Below the pieces are notes generated by a model. The model was not told the DNA's origin and made no database searches. It saw only the letters and a program-made list of their open reading frames with translations. Below, in pieces: positions 10,593-22,260 of a DNA stretch of 60,000 nt. Each line of letters begins with the position of its first letter. The stretch's first letter is position 1. The DNA is from Branchiostoma floridae. Its lineage: Eukaryota > Chordata > Leptocardii > Amphioxiformes > Branchiostomatidae. Where the stretch lies: positions 27,532,762-27,592,761 of the forward strand of contig NC_049980.1 of assembly GCF_000003815.2 (NCBI RefSeq), given 5' to 3'. A program made the position numbers and the translations under genes.

Positions 10593-11420
10593 CCGCCGTT
10601 ACCCTTACTTCGAATTGTATACCGGCTTCAACACTATCTTCTTACCGATCCTTGATAGGGTGCCATGTCACTTGGTCGTAAAAGTATAAAGACAACAAAG
10701 GATATCATTATGATTTTATATGACATGAGCCAGGTCGAAAATAGGCATCGAAGACCCCCTTTCTGTCTCCTTGTTCTAAAGGAGATCGTACTTGTGGGTG
10801 TGTCAATCGCGTAGTTCTATATAAACTGACATCTAGTATACTAGTATCAAGATTGCAAATAATGGTGTGTTTGCCTACGTTATAATATGACTTACACTGT
10901 CTTAGATAAAAAAAAATATCTCCGAATTACATCAATGTTTCCCGGAAAAACGTTGGAAGAGGTATAACGTTTCTCCAGGAAACATATACGGAGATATTTC
11001 TTTTTATTTAAGACATGAAAAGCGCGCGTCCGCAGTGGCAATTCTCACGTGTCTTCAGGTGTACTTTGCTCGTCGGCAGCTAACTTTGTTAGGTAACAGT
11101 GCGCTGTCAAAACATGTGTACAGTCGAGATTGTACGGACGTCAGCAAATTACAGTCTTTAGACAAGATGACTTATAATAACAATCAAGCGACACCATTAA
11201 CGACGTGCTCCTTGATAACACATAGTTTTGTTACACTGCAAAGTTGTTACGAATGTACTTTAAGTTATAAAAAAACACGCGAACCTTCATATGTTTACAG
11301 CTGATATACCGTGATATCATCATACCATTGTACATGTAATAACTGTTAAGGAGAACGAATAAACCCAACAAAACGTCCACCCAAAGCGGTTGTTGATAGA
11401 TGTGTTTGATATGTGAGGAC
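10593..11420. other. 3' flank of LE gene and intergenic DNA
   Basis: Contains the 3' UTR and intergenic sequence. A possible poly(A) signal AATAAA lies near 11356. The hairpin at 10898-11015 is listed separately. No convincing coding exon is seen. Confidence 0.5.
10898..11015. mobile_element. MITE-like hairpin
   Basis: Arms of about 50-56 bp (10898-10953 and 10966-11015) form an imperfect hairpin; the best paired part is aatatctccg with cggagatatt. No open frame. Confidence 0.65.
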
Positions 11421-12992
11421 TAGGGCTGGGTATCGGTACAGCGTACCGGTGTGACAGCGTTCTCGCCCCCCCGGGGGCGAAATCACTAGCGATCTCGCCC
11501 CCCCGGGGCGAAATCACTAGCGATCTCGCCCTCCCCGGCTAGTGATCTCGCCCCCCTACCTCGCCCCCCTTTAGCGATTTCGCCCCCCCCCCAAAAAAAA
11601 CGGGTTTACATGACATTTTAGAAGTTGATTGGTATAAATCACAAAATGTAGTTTCAGAATGATATAAGTACACGAGTTTGATACATAACTCCATTCATAG
11701 TATCAATATTAACGTAATTACATGGTAATAAGATAGTTGAACTTGTTTCAGACAAGGAGGGTTTGGTCCCTTGTATTCCCATTATTGCATATACAGTCTT
11801 GACATAAGATGTATTTCATTGTATTCACCTGTCCTCAAGCAACCTATATATCTCCAATATGAAGTCTCTACAATGAAGTGACCACAAAAGAACTATGTAA
11901 TGTCTTTATTAATTATGCAAATATTAGGTATTAATTAGAATAACGCACATTTTGGTATATGCACCTGGCCAAGGGATATCTTCACCTCCAACATGACTGT
12001 CTTTTCGAGTATCTAGGAACCGATGCATTTACCCGTGTTTCTTAAGACAGGTAATTTACCAGTGTTTGTGTAGCATTTAGCAACAGCTATATCAACTTGC
12101 GCGTAGATACTAGTAGTGTTTATAATGAGAAACTATTATTCACGTGTGTTTTTGTTAGTGCTTTGGAAATGTTTCCAGCACAAGAAAGAAAACACTGTGA
12201 CAAATTGAAAACATATAGCTGACGTATTCCGTACCATAGACGGTGTTGATTTATACGTTCGCAGTAGCACTGTTTTATGCCACCTCAGCTGCAAAAATTG
12301 TCTTTTTTCATTTCAATGTCATGTTTGCACCGAACAATATAATATCGACTTTCGAGGTATGACATCTTACGGTACGGTAATAAGGTGCCATATAGGTACC
12401 AGGTAACACACCATATACGTTACTCCCCAGGTGCAGTATAGTACCAGGTAGCGCACCTGTATTATGTAGTAGCCAGCTGCTCTGGGGGGGGGGGGGGGGC
12501 GAAAACGCTACAGGGGGGCAAAAACCCTAGTGATCTCCCCCCCCGGGGGGGCAAAATCCCCGGGGGGGCAAAATCCCTGTCACACCGGTACAAAACCGGT
12601 TTTTCTTATTGGACCGGTCCAAAAAAACCGGACCTGAAAAAATTAGGTGGACCGGATGTTGGACCGATTAGAAAATTAACATATTATTTTGTCAGGCATT
12701 CACACGTTTTGGCGCTTGCAGTTGGAAGAAAATGACAAGAGTGAAGTAGAGTAGAGTTTATAGTAATTTCTACCAAGGTTTACAGTCAATCGTACAGGTG
12801 CAGTTAGCGTTGTAGGATTTTAAAACGCCAGTGTAAGTCTAATACTCCGCCAAACAGATTTCTTTGTAGTGAAATGGACAATTGGTATGAGTCATACTGA
12901 ATCAGGTCCAGGTTCAGGTCCGGACCTGGACCTGATCCTTTGGACCTGAACCGGACCTGGACCTGAATTTTCTGTACCGGTACCCAGCCCTA
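11421..12992. mobile_element. hAT-like non-autonomous transposon, interrupted
   Basis: Termini TAGGGCTGGGTATCGGTAC and the matching inverted GTACCGGTACCCAGCCCTA are flanked by identical 8-bp copies of GTGAGGAC (11413-11420 and 12993-13000). An 8-bp target duplication and TAGGG-type ends are hallmarks of the hAT superfamily. No transposase frame is present. Without the inner insertion the element would be about 430 bp, MITE-sized. Its right half is packed with GGACC/GGTCC repeats (12600-12980). Confidence 0.85.
11446..12588. mobile_element. Second inverted-repeat element inserted in the hAT-like one
   Basis: Ends CCGGTGTGACAG and CTGTCACACCGG are perfect 12-bp inverted repeats flanked by TA on both sides, suggesting insertion at a TA dinucleotide. 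Both ends carry runs of C or G alternating with cgaaatcactag or caaaatccc motifs (11461-11590 and 12484-12575). No transposase frame is visible. The superfamily is unclear; a TA duplication fits Tc1/mariner-like elements. Confidence 0.7.
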
Positions 12993-13694
12993 GTGAGGAC
13001 CTATTTGCTAGGCTCAGAGGCAACCATGCCGCGTGTTTCTAGGTCAGAAACATTTTGTCCAAACTACTTTCCGTGGGCATCTTTTGATAGAAACTGACTT
13101 CGACACAAACGGGTTGAGGAAGAAAAAATTTCAACGTGACACATGTACAATTACAAATGCTCGCTTGTATTAACAAAAGCCAATGACTTCAAAGGTAAAG
13201 CGAAGAGATGACCTCCCTCAAACTAACAACAACAACAACAAAAGATAAACCAAAGGGCATGCTCAGGGGCCTTTTTTTCCTCCATGACCACCCACAAAAA
13301 TATATCTTTTTTAAGGCAGCATTTTTTTCGCAATTCCCCTCCGGAAGACTAGATATTGCAGGACATGTATGGAGAAAAGCAGGCAAAAGAATATCTACAG
13401 TGTAGCTACAGGAAAGCCGTTCGACATGTCGACCATATAGCTATGCAACAAAGTTGCGGGAGAGTCTAAGGTAATGAACACACCTCATGTTTATTCACCT
13501 GTAATAATTCACCTGACCTGCCAAACCCCGCCGACCTTTGTACGGACCTGCCCCCATCCCGGCCCGAAGTGGTACGAGCTAACGTCGCTCAGTGTTTACT
13601 CTCGCCATATCAGCACGTAACCTCCTCATTACTGTAAATATCAGCCTGGAACATGCCATAGCTAACAGGTATCCTCGGTACAGGTACAAGGAAG
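12993..13694. other. 5' flank of the MAM gene
   Basis: Holds the promoter and 5' UTR of the MAM gene, which starts at 13695. No clear TATA box is visible, and no coding exon is supported. Confidence 0.45.
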
Positions 13695-13746
13695 ATGGCT
13701 TCTAGTCGCTTCTTTCTTCTTTTTGTCACCAGCGCAACTCTTTTAG
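13695..13746 (+). CDS. MAM gene exon 1: signal peptide
   Basis: Start ATG in context aagATGg; encodes [18 protein letters not shown] with a hydrophobic core. Donor gtgagt, phase 1. Confidence 0.82.
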
Positions 13747-16700
13747 GTGAGTCTCTTTCCTATGTATGATAGTACTGAAATGAATGAACTAGCTTTTCGT
13801 GAAGTAGGTACTAGGTCTGTATGTGTGGTGTGTGTGTGTGTGTGTGTGTGTGGGGGGGGGGGGGGTCGTGTTTTAAATGCACGTCTTTTGCTGTGTATAG
13901 GTAGCTATATGCATATAGTTAGTCCACTTTGTTAGGTGAAGGACGAGTGTAGGTCCCAATGTTTAGTGGTACATACGAATGTTTGTGACAGCTAACTCTG
14001 TTGTTGTACACCGATTATACACCAGTATTAACTGTGATCGGTAGACTTAAGAGGCAACGGAACAATATAAACCAGTTGATTTATAGACGTTTTATTCACG
14101 TGATAAATGTTTACTTACTTTACTTTGGTCGACCGGAGGCTCGAACTAAACTTGAATGCGTCCTCCACTTCATACTATTCTCATCAAATCAAACCCTCCT
14201 TTTCTTTATGAACCCTTCCAGGGACTTGAGTTCCTTTGCTGTTTTTTTTTAATTCTCTGTGCTTATGAATAAAAGCAAGATAAAAAATGAAATTAGTTTG
14301 CGTTGACTTTTAAAAGCTTATGATGACCAATTCTAGATTGCTGTAAATTTCACAGACTATAATAGTAGACGTACACTTGCAACTGGTGGGCAGAGTAGAG
14401 TTGTCGCGAGCGACAATGACAAGGTGGTTGTCCGGGCTCAGACACTTCCTCTAAGGTTGCCAAAATACGACCTTAGAACATCCCCTTCCTTGGAGAAAAT
14501 AAAGAAAAATGGTAGATATAAATGGTGCTCGAGCACTTAAGTTCTCTCATGATCAAATCATATCAAAGTGGAAATGTTTCAAATGAAAATATAATGAATG
14601 AATGAAGACCTTTATTGCACATGTTTGCCACACCGGGCTAAGTACAGGTCACAACAAGACATGATGAAAAGATACAGTTCACAGATACAAAATGAGACTA
14701 AGTTAAAGTTAAAGTTGCCCGTACATCAGTAACAGATGCGTAGGGGTGGCGCCCATCTCCATTTCTGTAGCCCTTGGGCCACACATGTGAAAGCCACTAC
14801 AGCAGGGGGCTGGTCTGCTGGTAGTGATGTGTGTTTAACTTCCATACTATTCCTCATTAGTGCTGAGTGCTAAGCAGAGAAATCAGCATGTACCATTTTT
14901 AAAGTCTTTGGTATGACTCGGCCGGGGATCGAACTCACGACCTACCGAATGCAAGGCGAACACTCTAACCACTAGGCCATTGCACCAAAATGAGACTATT
15001 GCTGGATAAATTCAACTTCTCCTCGCTTTTCTGTTATAGTGGAGATAAAAAGGCAGATATGTTTTATGATCGATGGTTTGTCTAGTTGCATTAGGAATAT
15101 GAATATGAATATAAAGGTAAGCACAAATAGCATGGTTGACCCAAACCTTGTAACAATGCTCCTACAGGCACACACCACGCCGTGGAAGCTGCTCTCACGG
15201 CAGACTGTAACTTCGACACGAGCCTGTGCGGCTGGACTCAGGACGACACTGACGACTTCGACTGGAGACAACAGTCCGGGGGGACCTCAACGTCCAATAC
15301 CGGGCCTTCTGATGACGTCACGGGAGGAGGTATGAATCGATCGATCTGTAACAAAAAAATGGCGAAAATAAATATGGTATGTTGCAAATTCTTGCCAATT
15401 GCAGGTACAATGTAACATGAGAGGGGATAAACAAACAGATAATGTGGAACAGTTTAGGATATGTCTACTCTAGTCTAAAAGCTTAAACTCTAAACTATAA
15501 GTTGTTGGGTTCGACAATTTTTCCTGAGACAGAGGAAGTATCCCACTTTTCCGGTAATTAAAAAAAAAAACACAAAACGAAATTGATGTCCTTTTCTGTG
15601 ATGTCCTATATGCAGCATCTCAATGTTACAGATAAATGACACCTCTGTTGTTTCCTCACAGGGCAATACATGTACACCGAGATATCCGGTATCCGGGATG
15701 GAAAGAAAGCAAGACTGTTATCACCTCTCCTCTCAACTTCCACAACCTCCTGCTACACTCTGAGCTTCTACTACCACATGTACGGCACCCACATCGGAAC
15801 CCTCAACGTCTACGTCATCCAAGATGGCGTCTCCTTGGACTCTACTGCGCCTGCGTGGTCGCTGTCAGATGACCAGGGTGACGTGTGGCACGAGGTTGAG
15901 GTGGTCATTTCGAGGACACAACCTTATAGGGTAAGTAACCATGTAAATGGTAGAATGTAAAAAAGATTCCATATGTTTGTCCTTTTATCCCTCTTCTCCA
16001 AAAGCAATTGGTTTGGGGATGAGTTGTGCTTATCACTCTTACCGTTGTCCTGTTACATGTAGATAATCTTTGAAGCCATTAAAAGAGGAACAACATCATA
16101 TAGGGGCGACATGGCCATTGACGAGATCAAGTTTCTGCCGAGGTCTTGTGTTGGAGGTAGGTCTCCTCTAATAGTGTATACCGGTTACTTTTTACAGTCA
16201 TTCATTCATGAATAAGTTTTCCCCTGGGTGACTCTTTTCTACTAAACAACCTACATTGTCAGTTTTACTCATACCGGTACTAGATTCATCTTTCAATTGT
16301 TTCTGTATGGCTTCGTGGAAATCATCTGAAGCTATATTTAGTCTGTCATCAGCTGCCAGAGAAAGAAAAAAATCTTATTAATAAAACACATATACAGGGA
16401 GGAGCTACGTATAACTTTAAATAGCCTAGGCGCCATTGTAGTTCATGCCGCTACAGGTTGCGTACATTTTGTATACGATAGACATTATGCATATGGTGGT
16501 ACCTATGTTCATTTAGTAAATGTTATTCTTTATCAGAGCAATAACAGCCATGTACTCGAAGTCTTTTTGGAATTTTTTTAGAAAGAATGAATATGTATGC
16601 ATATAAATACTTCTCACTTGTAGGATTGTAATGTTTAATTTCAGACACAGATGAATGCGCGAGTTCGCCCTGTTTGAACGGCGGAACTTGTCTGGACCTT

Positions 16701-17315
16701 ACTAACCGGTATGACTGCGCATGCCTACCGGGTTTCATTGGCCAACAGTGTGAAGAAGGTATATAAAGGATAACAATTTGTTCTTTTTTATGTACGTACT
16801 GAAAATTGACATATATATTCAGCAGCAAGAAATGACAACAGCAAGAGGAAAAGAAAGAACATAGACTATACAATTATATGACACCAACTGTCTAGTATTA
16901 CATCAATTATCTGTGTGACAAGCGTAAAAAGATCAGGTAGTATTGTCCACAAATCTTGTTGTAAATACAATGCTGTAAACCTACCTTGACTTTTCAAGTT
17001 TTCTGATCTTGCACTGTCGTTTATCTTTCAACCGTTTGTATTTAACTGGACCTAGGATATAGAATATTTTCATTATATGTTTCTGCTATCTTCAGAGAGA
17101 AGTGGTTGTGACTTTGACACCGACGTCTGCGACTTCGAACAAAATCAAGATGACGACTTCGACTGGACGCTCCAAGCGGGCAGCACGGGAAGTGCAGGCA
17201 CCGGACCGTCCGCCGATCACACCAGCGGGACCGGTAAAGTTTTAATTTGCTGCTTTCAATTCCCCTCTATGTGTGATTGTTTCGTTCTCTCTATGTTTGT
17301 CCATTTATCTATCAA

Positions 17316-17373
<58 letters not shown>

Positions 17374-19215
17374 CATACATGCGTGTATGAGTGCGAGTGG
17401 GCGTGTGCATGTTCGTGTGCAAAGATCTCTCTCTATCAATCGATCTAGCAATCTGTCGATAGATGTATAGATGTATATACAAAGATGTATAAAAGATATA
17501 TACATTGATATATAGATATAGATGGGTAAAAAGAGATACGTCAATAAAGATGGATTGAGATAGAGAGTGATTTAAATAGATTTGTAAACCATTGTTTTTT
17601 TTGTAATTCTCGCGATGTTATGCTATTTTTCTTGCTTTTTAAGCTTTATTTGTTAACCATGACACTATATTGATGTTTCTTCAGGTCAGTACATCTTCAT
17701 TGAAACGTCATCACCTCGCCAGACGGGTCAGGTCGCCCGGATCTCCACCCACCCGATATACGTGACGTCACCGATCTGCGTGTCGTTCTACTACCACATG
17801 TACGGCCGCGGGATCGGCACGCTGAACGTGGTGGTGGCAGAGACGAGCCAGCCCGCCGGCCGGACCGTCTGGAGCGAGACCGGGGACAAGGGCGACGTCT
17901 GGCTGCAGGGGCAGTTCGCCGTGGACGCGGCGGTGGGAGGAGGTGAAAGGACCGCGCAGGTATGTGTACAGGGGGAACAGAACGCCAAGTAGAATTTGTC
18001 TTTTCAATATCATGTAAAACTAGCGAATTCGAGCTGTCAAAATTTCATCTGTCAGCATTCTAAGTCATAACAACTCACTCAATATGCTAGTGTCAAAAAA
18101 AGTCCGACTAAAGCCATTTCTTTAATGTAGAACACAACGCGGGTCAAAATTTCAATTTATTTATAAGGAGATGATGACTAAAAATTAAAGACGTCGTGGA
18201 CTTGTTGCAGTACTGACCACGACACTATATAAGTAATGTACGGCTGCGCCAGTAGTCACCTAGCTGATGCCCTGATTAACGCCACCACCGACACTGTTCT
18301 GTCGTTCACAGATTACCTTTGAAGCAGTCATTGGAAGGGTTGGATTCGGAGATATCGCCATAGACGACGTGGCGTACATCAGAGGACCATGCCCTACGCA
18401 AGGTGAGAGCTGTACAGTACCACCTCTAATAGACAGGGAGCGAAACCCCATGCTTGTATGAACAGATTCGGAGAATTGTGTAGAAAAACTTCCACAAATG
18501 CAACACAGTTTCACCTCTATAGTTGCTGGGATTGGAGATTGTATGGTCTGTTTGGGCCAAGGCCTATTAACGAACAGAAAATTACGAAATTGATGTCAAC
18601 TTGTCTCATTACTAATCAACAAACAAACAAACCAATAAAAGCTGTCATTGCTATTATGTGGTCAATTTAAATTTGTTCATTTGAGATAATATTGTGATAC
18701 ATCTTCCCCCCTTGACGTTTCCAGAGCCCTTGCCTACCACTACGCCCTTGACAACACCATCGAGACGACCGACAACCAGACCGCCACCACAAACAACCAC
18801 CACTCACAAACCAACCACTACTACTCACAAGGCAACGGCAGCCACCGATGGCGGGAAGCCTTTGGACGACAGGACCAGCAAAATGCCTTCCATACAGCAG
18901 AAAACGACGACTCTTCCCTCACCGACTAGTTCCACTGGACAATCCGTGACAAACAAAAACACCACGGCCGCCATAGTGGGAGGTATGGTGGGAGGGGTGG
19001 GCGCCATAGTGTTGGTTGTTATCGTCGTTTGGGTGATACTGTACAAGACGGGCCGCATCAGCTCTAAAGAGAAGTTCCTGCACCTTACGGGCATGCAGGG
19101 AAACGTAACCTACGACGTCAAATCGATGACGTCATCCGAGGGAGGGTTCGATAACCCCGTCTACGGCAACGGTTTGGATGTAAAGAGTACCGGTACCGAG
19201 GACCCGTCGGTTTGA
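13695..19215 (+). CDS. MAM-EGF-MAM single-pass membrane protein
   Basis: Nine exons, 561 residues: 13695-13746, 15168-15329, 15662-15930, 16063-16156, 16645-16758, 17096-17233, 17685-17959, 18312-18402, 18725-19215. The ATG sits in a good context (A at -3, G at +4). Order: signal peptide (1-18), MAM1 (about 31-190), calcium-binding EGF (DTDEC start, about 194-229), MAM2 (about 233-394), Thr/Pro-rich mucin-like stalk (399-479), transmembrane helix (about 480-504) with two GxxxG patterns, and a cytoplasmic tail of about 57 residues with FDNPVY (540-545). MAM domains mediate adhesion or dimer contacts at the cell surface; FDNPVY is the clathrin-adaptor and PTB-binding motif of the LDL receptor. 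An endocytosed adhesion or scavenger-type receptor is inferred. I recognise no direct vertebrate orthologue. A candidate poly(A) signal AATAAA is at 19543. Confidence 0.88.
13817..13865. repeat. (GT)n followed by poly-G
   Basis: A GT dinucleotide tract runs into about 14 consecutive G in MAM intron 1. Confidence 0.9.
13866..14700. other. MAM intron 1, unique part
   Basis: No exon is supported. The stretch near 14590-14660 (tgaatgaagacctttattgcacatg) resembles the start of the repeat near 38585 and may be a retroelement 3' end. Confidence 0.4.
14700..14990 (-). repeat. tRNA-derived SINE
   Basis: Minus strand: tRNA-Ala-like head (GGTGCAATGGCCTAGTGGTT, a CTTGCAT anticodon loop, and B box GAGTTCGATCC at about 14923-14990) followed by about 220 bp of unrelated body. 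The head lacks a proper acceptor stem, so it is a SINE and not a tRNA gene. Confidence 0.7.
15168..15329 (+). CDS. MAM gene exon 2: MAM1 N-terminal part
   Basis: Acceptor cctacag, donor gtatga, phase 1-1. Contains [20 protein letters not shown], the first two MAM cysteines and the DFDW signature. Confidence 0.9.
15662..15930 (+). CDS. MAM gene exon 3: MAM1 core
   Basis: Acceptor cctcacag, donor gtaagt, phase 1 to 0. Contains [20 protein letters not shown], the third MAM cysteine and conserved FYYHMYG block. Confidence 0.9.
16063..16156 (+). CDS. MAM gene exon 4: MAM1 C-terminal part
   Basis: Acceptor catgtag, donor gtaggt, phase 0 to 1. Contains IIFEAIKRG and [10 protein letters not shown], the conserved MAM ending, then the fourth Cys. 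Confidence 0.9.
16157..16644. other. MAM intron 4
   Basis: No exon, RNA gene or clear repeat seen. Confidence 0.4.
16645..16758 (+). CDS. MAM gene exon 5: calcium-binding EGF
   Basis: Acceptor atttcag, donor gtatat, phase 1-1. [16 protein letters not shown] followed by [14 protein letters not shown] gives six cysteines and the calcium-binding DxDEC start. Confidence 0.92.
17096..17233 (+). CDS. MAM gene exon 6: MAM2 N-terminal part
   Basis: Acceptor tcttcag, donor gtaaag, phase 1-1. [20 protein letters not shown] matches MAM1 exon 2 in motif and phase. Confidence 0.9.
17311..17375. repeat. (CT)n(GT)n microsatellite
   Basis: CT tract followed by GT tract in MAM intron 6; a GATA/ATAG-rich stretch continues to about 17570. 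Confidence 0.9.
17685..17959 (+). CDS. MAM gene exon 7: MAM2 core
   Basis: Acceptor tcttcag, donor gtatgt, phase 1 to 0. Contains [20 protein letters not shown], parallel to exon 3. It is more GC-rich than its neighbours. Confidence 0.9.
18312..18402 (+). CDS. MAM gene exon 8: MAM2 C-terminal part
   Basis: Acceptor gttcacag, donor gtgaga, phase 0 to 1. [20 protein letters not shown] matches exon 4. Confidence 0.9.
18725..19215 (+). CDS. MAM gene exon 9: stalk, transmembrane helix, tail
   Basis: Acceptor gtttccag. Residues 399-479 are rich in Thr, Pro and Lys (likely O-glycosylated stalk); [20 protein letters not shown] starts the membrane helix (about 480-504); YKTGR is the stop-transfer; the tail carries FDNPVY at 19147-19164 and ends EDPSV. 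Stop TGA 19213-19215. Confidence 0.9.
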
Positions 19216-21985
19216 TGACAATAACTTCAACTCACTTCGGTTCAATTTGGTCAAACAACAGAGCATAAAACGACATAGCATCAAAGAAGAGCGTTGGTAT
19301 ATGTTTTATGCGATCCTCTGACGACTTGGATTTGGACTAGATACAAATTGTTTGCGGATCCACGCCTGAGGCGTTGCCAAAACCGTCACCTGAGAATTTC
19401 AGCTTTCACTGCAAGAGTAGAAAGTGCAATGGCAATGCAGTAAAGCGCAAATACTTTCCACTATATAGGAACAGACCTGTAAAGAAGCATTTAATAGTAT
19501 AGTGAGAAACCAAGAGAAAAGTGTAAAAGATCCATACAGTTTAATAAACTGATACACCTTCTTCGCCTTATAAACTCTCGATACTTCACTCTAAAAGCTG
19601 TTCCTAATTTTTGAATGTTAGAAACAGTCCATGTACAAGGTTGTCTTTGTCCCTGAGTATGCTCGTCTGCCTCCTAAAGTCAGCAATGTTTACGTCTATT
19701 TATAGATACTTCTCATAGTATGTGGATGACGTAGATGGCCTGTGCAAAGCCAGTCTCTATGGTTGCAGGGTGGACGACACATTTAACCCTCGTAGATGCC
19801 CGTTCCGACCTGATTGTGCTTGTTTGGTACCATTCAATGTGCCACGGTTATCTCTTAAATCTTAACGTTAAATCAAAATGGAGAAACGGTGACTCTATTC
19901 CTCAAGTCTAACGCTTCTAAAAACAAGTTAGTACGTAGTGTCCTGTTACTCTGTTAACCCTGGTAATGTTCCAGGGATAAAATGGTACTATTTCTGACCC
20001 ACATTAAAAAAAAAATGTTTCATCCATAGCTTAATCCACTTTTAACTGCTCCCCAGACTAAGGATTATCTAGTCGCCAACGGGGAATTCTCAGAATGCTG
20101 GATTAAGGGAAAGCAGTCCTTTTTGTTGATGATGAACTCCATGTAGGTTAGTAGAGCAGGTCAATGCCCAATACCTCCCAACAAATACTAAATCAGTAAA
20201 ACCTGCCTTACCGAAAAGATTACGAACTCTATGACAGCCATGCCTAAAACCAAATGATGATTTGTGTCTGGTCTCAATAAGTACTGGGAAGGGGGTTTAA
20301 TTTCTGAAGACTCCTGACTTGAGTGAGTCATTTCATTGTTTTACCAGTAGAATCAAACTTAGGTCACTTGACTTATTTTGTCAGTTTTGTCGATAAGGAT
20401 TCTATGGTTTGCCAGGGATACGTACGTGTATGATTATAATAATTCTTATTGCATGTTCATGCTCGAGGGCTAATTGCAGACAAAGTCAAGTAGAGGTATA
20501 CATAATTGTATACTTTACAGAGAAGGAAAATGGGGACTATAGATAAATCAAAAGAAAAATAACGTCTGATATGTACTGTCGCCCAGACCTTCCTACAAGT
20601 TTGTATCTTTCAACTATCGAAAAAAAGTCGAAGTTAGTCTGCCTTGACCAAAGCACGTACGTTACATAGATACTGACAAATCTACTCAAATAGCTCACTA
20701 CGAGTCGCAAAAAATGACCCCAAGATACACCGTGTTACCATCGCATGACCCGAATGGTATTCAGGCATCTCAAGTTGTTTGACAAGTCCCACTTAAGAAG
20801 CCCTTTGTACTCTATTTCTGGGGCTAATCTCTATACCGGTTGTTCTTTCATGTTTGCATTGAATGCTATGAGAGATTGATGGTAACCACAAGTTGATATC
20901 CGACTTGCTTGCTTACAACCACGTAAATGTAATCTCCAAGCGGAGGTTCGGTTCCGGCTCGGGTTTTCAGCATTTTTGTCGGGCTTTCTTTTTGTGAGTC
21001 AGCCAGCCAACACAAAGGAAATCCTGACAAACTAGAAAGCCCGATAAAAACGCATGAAAAACGCCAATCTAACGAGGCCAAACCGCTGCTTGGAAAGTAG
21101 CGCAAACAGACTTGGTTCCCCTGGACAGCAAACCTTATAGCGAAAGGAGTCGCTGTTGCTTAAGAAACATGCACTGAACTAAAAGAACGTATGGCATAGA
21201 GTTACAGAATGATGTAAAACTGACGACCAGCATCAGATAGTCTTTGTTCAAACTCGCCGATGCAGTAACGAATGCAGTACGTGCAAACATGCTTAAGTCC
21301 ACTAGGGGTCGCAACTCAATTCAAGCGGGTCGTAATTGGCGCCAACAGTGTCACACAGAGAATGCAATGGGCCGGCTAATGAGGAAACGATAGCTAATAG
21401 TTGACACTGCAATTTCTCAAGACCGACTAGTCGTGACAACACAGCGCAACAAATTGCAAATTGCTATCAGTTTAGTTTATAGGTAATTTTGGAGTAATCA
21501 GTCAAATGGTCAACAGCTACTGACACTTGACTTGACCTAGAAGAGAAAGAAACTGGAAGGTTTTCTTATAATACATCAAAAGCACATATGAATGAACGAC
21601 ATTTAAAACATAACAAGCCATACCACATGTTGGAATATGTAAACCGTCGTTGATCTAAACATATTATAATACATATAACTATGTATCTAAGGCAGCATAC
21701 ACGTTGAGCTGCGCTGAGACGGCTGTGTCATCATGTAGCTCCTGTATTTCCCCAGGATAAGCGGTGACTAGTTGTCAAATCTTTATCATTGCTTCTGATC
21801 GGCCAAACAGATGTAACAATCCAAACCTTACAGGCAAACGGGTTAATCATGAGGCGACCCCGGAAGACTGTAGGCGCGAGGCACATGTTCGGGTCGATGT
21901 CACGTGACTACAGGTGTTACGTCATATCGGACCCAATGCGGACCTTTCAAATTCAGATTTTTGTTTGATAATTATCATTTCGTGT
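19216..21985. other. MAM 3' UTR and intergenic DNA
   Basis: A candidate poly(A) signal AATAAA lies at 19543-19548. A hairpin element is at 20935-21094. No coding exon is supported. Confidence 0.5.
20935..21094. mobile_element. Hairpin element, AGCAGAGGTT family (diverged)
   Basis: The left arm begins tccaagcggaggttcgg and the right arm ends ggccaaaccgctgcttgga; the inner parts (gtcgggctttct and agaaagcccgat) also pair. The outer ends resemble those of the hairpin at 8929-9016. Confidence 0.65.
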
Positions 21986-21989
21986 TACG

Positions 21990-22260
21990 ACACGACAGGG
22001 TCGTGTTGCGTAACTGCAGGGGTGTTTGGCCCAGAAGTCAGAGGTCCTGGGTTCAAATCTTGTCATGCTGCCGATCTTGTGCCCTTGGGAAAGGCATCTA
22101 ACACGACTTTTCTAACCCCACCTATTGGTGTTAACTTAAATGGGTACCTAACTTCAGTAATGTTACCGCCTTTTGGGCGGTAAAAGGCGGTGGGAGGAGG
22201 AGGGTGGGCTCCACAGACCCACCACCACCCTACCCTGCTCCACCTCCCATTACCGTACCC
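21990..22260 (+). repeat. tRNA-derived SINE
   Basis: tRNA-like head (gtcgtgttgcgtaactgcag, with B box gggttcaaatcttgt) followed by a body with tgcccttgggaaaggc, acacgacttttct and gggtacctaacttcagt. The body matches the minus-strand SINE at 2728-2890. Confidence 0.7.

Noticed and set aside
14917-14990. Possible tRNA-Ala gene on the minus strand
   Set aside because: Acceptor stem does not close and it is fused to a body of about 220 bp, so it is treated as a SINE.
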